From Sphingobacterium sp. lm-10 (GTDB taxonomy: Bacteria > Bacteroidota > Bacteroidia > Sphingobacteriales > Sphingobacteriaceae): 64,000 nt of DNA. Positions 53,881-61,086 of the stretch are shown here, one piece after another. The DNA lies in contig NZ_JAMJWC010000002.1 in the NCBI RefSeq assembly GCF_023554555.1, positions 620,001 to 684,000 on the forward strand. Reading direction: 5' to 3'. Positions within the stretch are counted from its first letter, which is position 1. Every line of letters begins with the position of its first letter. The notes beneath the pieces were generated by a model that did no database searches, had not been told where the DNA came from, and was given only the letters and a program-made list of their open reading frames with translations. The translations under genes and the position numbers were made by a program.

Positions 53881-53891
53881 TAAAAGGGCAG
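53866..53891 (+). repeat. Stem-loop overlapping the leader ORF end
   Basis: CTGCCC at 53866-53871 pairs perfectly with GGGCAG at 53886-53891 around a 14-base loop. It contains the last codons and the stop of the candidate leader frame, including one Arg codon in the loop, so a stalled ribosome would disturb it. Confidence 0.45.
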
Positions 53892-53966
53892 GAAATTTCC
53901 GGATAGGTGGCCACCATTAAGTGCTCGGGTGTGTGCTGCTATTACAATCGTTAAATTCATGTATAG

Positions 53967-53992
53967 ATTCCATGTAGAGTGGAATGTTTTTT
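53967..53992 (+). terminator. Attenuator-like hairpin before the GNAT gene
   Basis: ATTCCA at 53967-53972 pairs with TGGAAT at 53980-53985 and is followed by GTTTTTT to 53992. It lies only 16 bases before the ATG of the GNAT gene, so termination here would switch off the whole operon. The stem is short, so activity is uncertain. Confidence 0.5.
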
Positions 53993-54008
53993 AGGTCGAA
54001 GTCTCAGA

Positions 54009-54725
54009 ATGATACTTTCAGATTTTTTGATTATTCCTGCTAATGCTTCGCATATTAATTATGCTCAGCAGATTTGTGATGAAATGTTTGAGTCTGCCAA
54101 AGCGCGGGGAACAGGCATAGCACGTCGGCAGCCAGAATATATTGCTAAGAAGATAGAAGAAGGCAAATCCGTGATTGCCTTACACAAAGATGGTCGCTGG
54201 GCGGGTTTTTGTTATATAGAAACTTGGAGCCATGGCGATTATGTGGCCAACTCGGGCCTGATCGTAAATCCCATATTTCGTAAAGAGGGATTGGCCAAAG
54301 CCATCAAGAAAGAAATCTTTGAGCTTTCACGCGAACGGTATCCAAAGTCCAAAATATTCGGATTGACAACCGGATTGGCTGTCATGAAAATCAATTCGGA
54401 TTTAGGCTACGAGCCAGTCACCTATGGGGAGCTTACTCAAGATGAAGAGTTCTGGAAAGGCTGCCAATCTTGCGTAAATTTCGATATTCTGACGGCTAAA
54501 GAGCGTAAAAACTGTATGTGTACAGCCATGTTGTGGGATCCGGTAGAGAAAGAACGCGAACTCAAAGAAAAGATTCAACGCAAAGCGGAAGCCAAAGAGC
54601 GGCTCAATCGCATCGCAAAAAAGCAATCTTTGCTCAAACGCATCGAAGCAAGGCTCTGGAAATCCACTAAAAAAATGGTCACATTTGTATTCCCTGTTGG
54701 TGTTAAGCCAGTAAAGGGATTTTAA
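54009..54725 (+). CDS. GNAT acyltransferase, arginine-operon associated
   Basis: A 238-residue acetyl-CoA (or succinyl-CoA) dependent transferase. I start at the ATG giving MILSDFLIIPANASHINYAQ; the frame extends to a GTG 10 codons earlier that lies inside the attenuator-like stem. The fold is visible in AGFCYIETWSHGDYVANSGL, IVNPIFRKEGLAKAIKKEIF (acyl-CoA loop RxxGLA type) and VMKINSDLGYEPVTYGELTQ. A lysine- and arginine-rich C-terminal helix follows from residue 180. It sits 21 bases before argG, so it may be the N-acylglutamate synthase missing from the arginine pathway. Confidence 0.8.
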   Translation: MILSDFLIIPANASHINYAQQICDEMFESAKARGTGIARRQPEYIAKKIEEGKSVIALHKDGRWAGFCYIETWSHGDYVANSGLIVNPIFRKEGLAKAIKKEIFELSRERYPKSKIFGLTTGLAVMKINSDLGYEPVTYGELTQDEEFWKGCQSCVNFDILTAKERKNCMCTAMLWDPVEKERELKEKIQRKAEAKERLNRIAKKQSLLKRIEARLWKSTKKMVTFVFPVGVKPVKGF

Positions 54726-54746
54726 TTTATATACCTCAAGAATAAG

Positions 54747-55934
54747 ATGAAAAAAGTCGTTTTAGCATTCAGTGGTGGTTTGGATACCTCGTTTTGCTGT
54801 ATATATCTTTCCAAAGATTTGGGTTTGGAAGTACATTCTGTTATTGTCAACACCGGTGGCTTCTCTGCCGAAGAGTTACAAACTGTGGAAAAGCGCGCGT
54901 ATGAATTAGGCGTAAAATCGCATACTACCATCGACGAAACGGAAGATTATTACAAAGATACCATCAAGTACCTGATCTTTGGTAACGTATTGAAAAATGC
55001 GACATATCCTTTGTCCGTATCGGCAGAACGCGTTACACAAGCTACGGCAATAGCCAACTATGCGAAGAAAATCGGCGCTACTTGTGTGGCTCACGGTTCT
55101 ACCGGAGCTGGTAACGATCAGGTTCGTTTTGATATGATCTTCCAAACCTTGATTCCAGGGATTGAAATCATCACTCCGATCCGCGATCTTAAATTATCCC
55201 GCGAAGCGGAGATCGAATACTTAAATAAACATGGCGTGGAGTATTCGGCAGAAAAAGCTAAATATTCGATTAATAAAGGCCTTTGGGGTACTTCGGTTGG
55301 TGGCGCAGAAACGTTGACATCCAACCAATACTTGCCAGAATCTGCTTGGCCAACGCCGATCACGCAAGATCAACCAAAGCAGATCACCATCGATTTCGAA
55401 AAAGGAGAACCAGTAGCGCTAAATGGAGAAAAGATCGGTCCGGTAAAAGTGATCCAACAATTGCAAGAACTCGCGCAACCTTACGGTATTGGGCGAGATA
55501 TCCATGTAGGTGATACGATTATCGGTATCAAGGGCCGTGTGGGTTTTGAAGCTGCTGGGCCAATCATTTTGGTAAAAGCACACCATATGTTGGAAAAGCA
55601 TACTTTGACCAAATGGCAACTTTCATGGAAAGATCAAATCGCATCTTTCTACGGGAATTACATGCACGAAGGTCAGATGCACGATCCAGTGATGCGCGAT
55701 ATCGAAGCATTCTTGGGCAGTGCGCAAGCCACGGTGACAGGCCGCGTAATTATAGAACTGCATCCACACCGTTTTGTGATCATCGGCATCGAGTCGGATC
55801 ATGATTTGATGAACAATAAATTCGGAAGCTACGGCGAAATGAACGAAGGCTACACGGGAGATGATGTAAAAGGATTTTCGAAAATATTCGGTAATCAAGT
55901 AGGAATCTGGTTTAAAGTGAACGGGCAGTCGTAA
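54747..55934 (+). CDS. argG: Argininosuccinate synthase
   Basis: Joins citrulline and aspartate with ATP. The 395-residue protein begins MKKVVLAFSGGLDTSFCCIY, the PP-loop ATP motif, and has AHGSTGAGNDQVRF, AEKAKYSINKGLWGTSVGGA and the GRVGFEAAGPIILVKAHHML stretch of the family. A 21-base gap follows the GNAT gene and argC begins 30 bases later. Confidence 0.96.
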   Translation: MKKVVLAFSGGLDTSFCCIYLSKDLGLEVHSVIVNTGGFSAEELQTVEKRAYELGVKSHTTIDETEDYYKDTIKYLIFGNVLKNATYPLSVSAERVTQATAIANYAKKIGATCVAHGSTGAGNDQVRFDMIFQTLIPGIEIITPIRDLKLSREAEIEYLNKHGVEYSAEKAKYSINKGLWGTSVGGAETLTSNQYLPESAWPTPITQDQPKQITIDFEKGEPVALNGEKIGPVKVIQQLQELAQPYGIGRDIHVGDTIIGIKGRVGFEAAGPIILVKAHHMLEKHTLTKWQLSWKDQIASFYGNYMHEGQMHDPVMRDIEAFLGSAQATVTGRVIIELHPHRFVIIGIESDHDLMNNKFGSYGEMNEGYTGDDVKGFSKIFGNQVGIWFKVNGQS

Positions 55935-55964
55935 CGCTTGGCTACCCAACAAATAAGAAAGTAC

Positions 55965-56984
55965 ATGACAAAGATAAAAGCAGGAATAGTAGGCTCGGCC
56001 GGCTATACCGGAGGAGAATTGTTACGCGTATTGGTTTATCATCCTGACGTGGAGATTGTGTTTGCGAATAGCGCATCCAATGCAGGAAATAAGATTTATG
56101 CGGTGCATAATGACTTGTTGGGCGATACCGAACTCGAATTTTCTACCGACTTCCATTCGGATATTGATGTGCTTTTCTTGTGTTTGGGACATGGCGATGC
56201 GCGCAAGTTTCTAGATGAAAATCCAGTCGATGCCAAGGTCAAAATTATCGATCTGTCGCAAGATTACCGTTTGCGTGATCATCAGGCATATGCACAAGGT
56301 GCATTTGTTTATGGATTGCCGGAACTGAATAGGGAAGCGATTAAGCAGGCGCACTATGTCGCCAACCCAGGATGTTTTGCGACTAATATTCAATTGGCCT
56401 TATTGCCCTTGGCCAATGCTGGTTTGTTACCCGATCAGATTCATGTAAATGCCACCACTGGATCTACCGGAGCAGGCCAAAAACCTGGCCCGACGACACA
56501 TTTCTCTTGGCGCAACAACAATCTATCTGCTTATAAATCTTTCGAGCACCAACATTTGCAAGAGATTTCGGAATCTTTGGATCAATTGCAAGCGGGCTAT
56601 TTACCATTTGGCGATGGATCTTTGCTGTCGCGGGCGCAGCAACGCATCAATTTTGTGCCTCAACGTGGCGACTTTGCTCGAGGTATTTTTTCTGCGATAT
56701 ATGTGGATGTGGATATTGAAGCAATGGACGCGTACAGCTTGTACTACAATTATTATCAATCCCATCCGTTCACTTTTGTGAGCGAGCAAAACATTGATCT
56801 GAAACAGGTAGTGAATACCAATAAAAGTATTATGCATTTAGAGAAGCATGGCGATAAATTGTTGATCTTGAATGCCACAGATAATTTGCTAAAAGGAGCT
56901 TCCGGTCAAGCCGTGCAAAATATGAATTTGCTATTTGGCCTAGATGAACGTGCCGGTTTGAATTTGAAACCTGCTGGGTTTTAG
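55965..56984 (+). CDS. argC: N-acyl-gamma-glutamyl-phosphate reductase
   Basis: Reduces the acylglutamyl phosphate made by ArgB to the semialdehyde used by ArgD. I use the ATG that gives MTKIKAGIVGSAGYTGGELL; the frame opens earlier with a TTG. At 339 residues it has the NADP site GIVGSAGYTGGELLRVLVYH, LGHGDARKFLDENPV, the catalytic cysteine in VANPGCFATNIQLALLPL and the TTGSTGAGQKPGPTTHFSWR segment. It is the last gene before a strong terminator. Confidence 0.94.
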   Translation: MTKIKAGIVGSAGYTGGELLRVLVYHPDVEIVFANSASNAGNKIYAVHNDLLGDTELEFSTDFHSDIDVLFLCLGHGDARKFLDENPVDAKVKIIDLSQDYRLRDHQAYAQGAFVYGLPELNREAIKQAHYVANPGCFATNIQLALLPLANAGLLPDQIHVNATTGSTGAGQKPGPTTHFSWRNNNLSAYKSFEHQHLQEISESLDQLQAGYLPFGDGSLLSRAQQRINFVPQRGDFARGIFSAIYVDVDIEAMDAYSLYYNYYQSHPFTFVSEQNIDLKQVVNTNKSIMHLEKHGDKLLILNATDNLLKGASGQAVQNMNLLFGLDERAGLNLKPAGF

Positions 56985-57004
56985 ACTCAATCAATGCAGT
57001 ATAG

Positions 57005-57041
57005 AAAATGGCAGTGAGCAGTAGCTCACTGCCATTTTTTT
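57005..57041 (+). terminator. Terminator after argC
   Basis: AAAATGGCAGTGAGC and GCTCACTGCCATTTT form a perfect 15-base stem around AGTA, followed by a run of T. It begins 21 bases after the argC stop. Confidence 0.93.
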
Positions 57042-57044
57042 ATG

Positions 57045-57172
57045 CGTCATCGCGAAGTACGAAGCAATCTATTTTTAAAGTTAATAAGATTAATAAAGTT
57101 GATAGCGTGATGGCCATCATTCCAAATTAAGTTTAGATTGCCGCAGCCTCGTGCCTCGACTTCGCAAAGACG
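57045..57172. repeat. Dispersed inverted-repeat element
   Basis: The left end CGTCATCGCGAAGTACGAAG (continuing to CAATCT at 57070) is the degenerate inverse of the right end at 57135-57172, which begins AGATTGCCGC and ends CTTCGCAAAGACG. The sequence CGTCATTGCGAGG-type/GCAATCT is, from general knowledge, an interspersed repeat seen in many bacterial genomes. The 64 bases between the arms are AT-rich. It looks like a degenerate, non-autonomous element. Confidence 0.6.
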
Positions 57173-57335
57173 TTTCGATCAAGGGCTACGCGAAACCTGC
57201 TTTTAGCTTCATAAACACAGATTTACTTTCGCGCGGCTTGCTGCAGTCGTAACGCTAGGTCGATTGCAAAGTTTCCCAATTTTAATACCCAAATTAAAAC
57301 TTGACTCAAGCAACCCCTATCCATTTTATCAAATT

Positions 57336-57399
57336 GCCGCCTTAGCGGATTGGCAATAGCACTAGGATGCACGGACGTTGTGCCAATACGGTAAGCGGC
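57336..57399. repeat. Nested inverted repeat of unknown type
   Basis: Outer arms GCCGC (57336-57340) and GCGGC (57395-57399) enclose inner arms ATTGGCA (57349-57355) and TGCCAAT (57381-57387). A third small pairing is possible inside. It could be a structured RNA, the end of an old mobile element, or a protein-binding site. Confidence 0.4.
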
Positions 57400-57560
57400 G
57401 AGTTTTGGATGCTTTTGCGACTAAAAGTATCATGCCCGTCCGGCATTAGAGGGCAAAGTAAGTATTCAGTTATTTATCATCAATATATTAAATGATCGAG
57501 TTCAGGTTTATACAGTCTGATAACTTCTTCGCGAGTAGGTTACGACTTGATCTAAAAACT

Positions 57561-57594
57561 AAAATGGGCTGCGTTCTTCAACGCAGCCCATTTT
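57561..57594 (-). terminator. Terminator of hemL
   Basis: AAAATGGGCTGCGTT and AACGCAGCCCATTTT pair perfectly over 15 bases around CTTC. It lies 20 bases after the hemL stop on the minus strand; the A/T ends of the stem give a U-tract. Confidence 0.92.
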
Positions 57595-57614
57595 GATATC
57601 TATATAAAGCTTCT

Positions 57615-58931
57615 TTACAAGGCAAAAACGACATCTAGCGATTCTTGAAGTGCAACGAGGGTTGTGCTCAAATCTTCTTGCGTATGAGCAGCGGAAATAA
57701 AGCCGACCTCATAACCGGATGGGCCAAAATAGATGCCACGGTTCAACAATTCGCGATGCATGATTTTGTATTGCTCCATGGAATCATGTACAATTTCATC
57801 CGCGCGTTGAATCTTTTCCTGGTCTGTAAAGGCAAACCAAAAGATTGATCCAATGGTAAACACCTTCACACGGTATCCTTTTTGCGCGATAAATGACTGA
57901 ATTTCCTGTACAAATTTTTGCGTGATCGCCTCAAGATTCTCATAAAATCCTTCTTGTACTAAGATACTCAATGCCGCAATACCCGCAGACATCGCGACCG
58001 GATTTCCGGATAGAGTGCCTGCCTGATATACCGCCCCATCCGGTGATATATGACTCATCAGCTCGTTGGATGCACCATAAGCGCCGACGGGCATTCCTCC
58101 ACCAATGATTTTGCCGTAAGTAATGATGTCAGGTTTTACATCATAGTAGCGTGCAGCACCTTCAAACCCTAAGCGGAAACCCGTGATCACTTCGTCGAAG
58201 ATCAACAAACTACCGTTTTGCTGCGTGATCTCCCTTAAGAATTGCACATACGCCTTATCTTGGAGTAGCAGACCATTATTAGCAGGCACACCTTCAATAA
58301 TGACAGCGGCAATTTGATCTTTAAAGTCTGCAAAAACTTGTTTCAAGGCCTCATAATCATTAAGGGCAATCACAATGGTTTCTGCTGCAAAAGCCTTTGG
58401 CACACCTGCAGATGAAGTTTCGCCGAAAGTCACCAAGCCAGATCCCGCTTTTACCAACAGCGCGTCGGAGTGTCCATGATAACAGCCTTCAAACTTGACA
58501 ATTTTATCTCGTTTGGTATATCCTCTGGCCAAGCGAATCGCCGACATAACGGCTTCTGTACCCGAGCTTACAAAACGAATTTTTTCTAAATATTGATTAT
58601 TATTGATGATCAGGCTGGCCAGCTTGTTTTCTAAAGCGGTAGGTGCTCCAAAGCTCAACCCTTTGTGCAACTGCTCTGCCACGGCTTCTCGCACGGCGTC
58701 GTTGTTATGCCCTAAAATAAGTGGCCCCCAGGAGCAGCAGTAGTCGATAAACTCATTGCCATCGGCATCCCACAAGTGCGCTTTGTCGCCACGTTCAATA
58801 AATAGGGGAGTGCCATATACTGATTTGAATGCACGCACAGGTGAATTCACGCCACCTGGGAAATAGCCTTTCGCTTCTTCGAATAATTGACCTGATCTTT
58901 CTCTGGAAATATCCTTTTCTACCTTCGCCAT
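57615..58931 (-). CDS. hemL: Glutamate-1-semialdehyde 2,1-aminomutase
   Basis: Makes 5-aminolevulinate for haem synthesis by the C5 route. The 438-residue PLP enzyme has FPGGVNSPVRAFKSVYGTPL, VSSGTEAVMSAIRLARGYTK, GCYHGHSDALLVKAGSG, FDEVITGFRLGFEGAARYYD and the PLP lysine in TYGKIIGGGMPVGAYG. It stands alone on the minus strand; the plus-strand fucosidase gene is divergent. A CGAATTTA (TAAATTCG on the minus strand) at 58953-58960 may be part of its promoter. Confidence 0.95.
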   Translation of the reverse strand: MAKVEKDISRERSGQLFEEAKGYFPGGVNSPVRAFKSVYGTPLFIERGDKAHLWDADGNEFIDYCCSWGPLILGHNNDAVREAVAEQLHKGLSFGAPTALENKLASLIINNNQYLEKIRFVSSGTEAVMSAIRLARGYTKRDKIVKFEGCYHGHSDALLVKAGSGLVTFGETSSAGVPKAFAAETIVIALNDYEALKQVFADFKDQIAAVIIEGVPANNGLLLQDKAYVQFLREITQQNGSLLIFDEVITGFRLGFEGAARYYDVKPDIITYGKIIGGGMPVGAYGASNELMSHISPDGAVYQAGTLSGNPVAMSAGIAALSILVQEGFYENLEAITQKFVQEIQSFIAQKGYRVKVFTIGSIFWFAFTDQEKIQRADEIVHDSMEQYKIMHRELLNRGIYFGPSGYEVGFISAAHTQEDLSTTLVALQESLDVVFAL

Positions 58932-59096
58932 CTATAATTTTATTTTAAAATGCGAATTTATCCATTTCATGCTAGATATCGTTCATGTGAAAGTCAATAT
59001 TGGCAATTGCGGCTCCAGATCTAATTCTTTCCTGCCAGAAGTAATCAATATTTTCGCTGGAAAAAACGTATATTCAGCGCTCAAACATAACTACCA

Positions 59097-60998
59097 ATGA
59101 TATTTTCCAAAAAATTAGGCATAGCGTTAGGATTGTTAGCAGGAACATTGACCGCTTGCCAAGTGAGCACACCGCCGCCGCCCGAACCGTATGGTGCTTT
59201 ACCCTCCGAACGTCAACTACGTTGGCATGAGATGGAGACGTATACGTTGATACATTTTACACCGACTACTTACCAGAATAAAGAATGGGGATTCGGAGAT
59301 GCAGACCCTGCTATTTTCAACCCAACAGAGTTTGATGCGAATCAAATCGCAAATGCTGCCGCAGCAGGTGGATTTAAAGGATTAATTTCTGTTGCGAAAC
59401 ATCACGATGGTTTCTGTTTATGGCCAACAGCCACCACCAACTATAGTGTAGCACAATCTCCCTGGAGAGATGGTAAAGGTGATATGGTGAAGGAATTTAT
59501 GGGCGCCGCCAAAAAGGCGAATCTTGCTTTTGGCGTTTATCTTTCTGCCTGGGATCGTAACGATATCCGCTACGGATCTGAAGCCTATCCAGAAGCCTAT
59601 CGCCAGCAGCTCACCGAACTCATGACAGGATATGGAGATCTGTTTACCTCTTGGCATGATGGTGCCAATGGTGGCGACGGGTATTATGGTGGTAGAAATG
59701 AAAAACGCCTGATAGACCGCTCTAGTTATTATAATTGGAAGGATAAGACTTGGCCAATCGTACGAGAGCATCAGCCTATGGCGATGATCTTCTCAGACAT
59801 TGGCCCTGATATGCGTTGGGTAGGTAATGAACACGGTCACGCAGCCGAAACAAGCTGGGCAACGATTACACTGAAAGGGATAGAGGGGAAGGAGCCGATG
59901 CCCGGATACCTGGATGATAGCAACCTGACTACCGGTACGCGTGGCGGAGAATCCTGGATCCCGGCAGAGTGTGATGTGCCACATCGTTCTGGTTGGTTTT
60001 ACCATCCGGAGCAAGATGCACAAGTGAAAAGTCCCGACGCTTTGTTCGAAATTTATCTGAAATCTGTTGGGCGAGGTGCTAATATGAACCTTGGATTAGC
60101 TCCGATGCCAAATGGCCAATTACATGCCAATGATGTCGCTTCACTAAAAGGTTTTGGTGAAAAGCTAGAGAAAACCTTTTCGAGCAATCTCGCGTCCAAA
60201 GCAAAGATCACGACATCTAATACGCGTGGCGATCATAAAGCGTACTCAGCAGACCAGATTCTAGACGACGATCGCTATTCTTATTATGCATCGGATGATG
60301 ACGTCTTGAATCCATCATTGGAGTTAGATTTAGGTGGCGAACAGGAGTTTGATCTAATTCGTTTGCGGGAGAACATTAAGCTAGGCCAACGTTTAGATAG
60401 CGTGCGTATTTCTACATGGGACGGACAAGATTGGCAGAAGATTGCGGGAGCGACCAGCATCGGAGCTACACGCATCATAAAACTGAGCGAACCTGTCAGA
60501 GCGACAAAGGTTCGTATAGAACTGTTTGCACCAGTGGCCCCCACGTTAAGCGACTTTGGGTTATATAAAGAGGCACACGTTGCTTACGATATCGACCAGT
60601 CTCCATCCGCAATTGTCCGAGTGCCAAGTAATTCTGTGAAATTAACGACTGGAGATGGACTTGCGGCAGCGATGGACCGTAACCCTGTTACTTTTTCAGA
60701 ACTTTCAGAAAAGATATTCGTATTTGATATAGGAACACAAACTATCGGAGGCTTTTTCTATCTACCACGTCAGGATGGCAAAAAGGAAGGTATGGTAACT
60801 AGATATCGCCTCTCGGGAAGTCAGGATAATGCCAAATGGGAAATAATTAAAGAAGGGGAATTTTCTAATATCAAATCAAATCCCATAGAACAGGTCGTTC
60901 GCTTTAGTAAAAACGTGCAATACAAGTACATAAAATTTGAAGCTACTGAAACCGTAGAACGAGGTTTCAGCGCAAGTGAGCTGGGTTTCATTAAATAA
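59097..60998 (+). CDS. Alpha-L-fucosidase lipoprotein, GH29 family
   Basis: Removes terminal fucose from glycans at the cell surface. The 633-residue protein is a lipoprotein (lipobox LTAC, cysteine 21). The GH29 domain at about 35-360 shows LIHFTPTTYQNKEWGFGDAD, AKHHDGFCLWPTATTNYS and SWHDGANGGDGY, in which Asp188 sits at the nucleophile position. Two beta-sandwich modules follow (about 370-490 and 500-633; DLGGEQEFDLIRLRENIKLG, TRYRLSGSQDNAKWEIIKEG), like carbohydrate-binding F5/8-type domains. The stop codon lies inside a 32-base palindrome. Confidence 0.9.
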   Translation: MIFSKKLGIALGLLAGTLTACQVSTPPPPEPYGALPSERQLRWHEMETYTLIHFTPTTYQNKEWGFGDADPAIFNPTEFDANQIANAAAAGGFKGLISVAKHHDGFCLWPTATTNYSVAQSPWRDGKGDMVKEFMGAAKKANLAFGVYLSAWDRNDIRYGSEAYPEAYRQQLTELMTGYGDLFTSWHDGANGGDGYYGGRNEKRLIDRSSYYNWKDKTWPIVREHQPMAMIFSDIGPDMRWVGNEHGHAAETSWATITLKGIEGKEPMPGYLDDSNLTTGTRGGESWIPAECDVPHRSGWFYHPEQDAQVKSPDALFEIYLKSVGRGANMNLGLAPMPNGQLHANDVASLKGFGEKLEKTFSSNLASKAKITTSNTRGDHKAYSADQILDDDRYSYYASDDDVLNPSLELDLGGEQEFDLIRLRENIKLGQRLDSVRISTWDGQDWQKIAGATSIGATRIIKLSEPVRATKVRIELFAPVAPTLSDFGLYKEAHVAYDIDQSPSAIVRVPSNSVKLTTGDGLAAAMDRNPVTFSELSEKIFVFDIGTQTIGGFFYLPRQDGKKEGMVTRYRLSGSQDNAKWEIIKEGEFSNIKSNPIEQVVRFSKNVQYKYIKFEATETVERGFSASELGFIK

Positions 60999-61021
60999 AT
61001 TAGTTAACTAATTTATTTAAT
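60990..61021. repeat. 32-bp perfect palindrome at the fucosidase stop codon
   Basis: The palindrome is centred between 61005 and 61006, with ATTAAATAAATTAGTT as the left half; every position pairs. It is entirely A/T except for one G-C pair, and it includes the fucosidase stop codon. Without a loop it is more like a protein-binding site or a recombination product than a terminator. Confidence 0.7.
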
Positions 61022-61061
61022 TAGCCATATTATTTCTTTTAAAGAAATAATATGGCTAATT
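61019..61061. repeat. 43-bp perfect inverted repeat after the fucosidase gene
   Basis: Left arm 61019-61039 (AATTAGCCATATTATTTCTTT) pairs with right arm 61041-61061 over 21 bases around a single T. It overlaps the previous palindrome by three bases and ends 25 bases before the next gene. It may act as a terminator or stability element, although no U-tract follows except TTTG. Confidence 0.7.
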
Positions 61062-61086
61062 TGCGTTTGAACCAATACTAATTATT

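Larger units (their letters stand above)
53511..54008 (+). other. Long leader region upstream of the GNAT-argG-argC operon
   Basis: This 498-base gap has four parts. 53511-53687 is AT-rich with no visible gene. An excellent promoter stands at 53688-53717. A 44-codon frame follows at 53746-53880. Two stem-loops come next, the second with a T-tract directly before the first structural gene. The layout resembles a transcription-attenuation leader, although no function has been shown. Confidence 0.6.
57042..57560. other. Gene-free gap between argC and hemL
   Basis: About 520 bases between two convergent terminators with no credible reading frame. It contains an inverted-repeat element at 57045-57172, a nested inverted repeat at 57336-57399 and an AT-rich remainder. 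No tRNA was seen. Confidence 0.6.

Noticed and set aside
53754..53960. Minus-strand 68-residue frame in the arg leader region
   Set aside because: It has no promoter, no recognisable motif and lies opposite the better supported leader elements.
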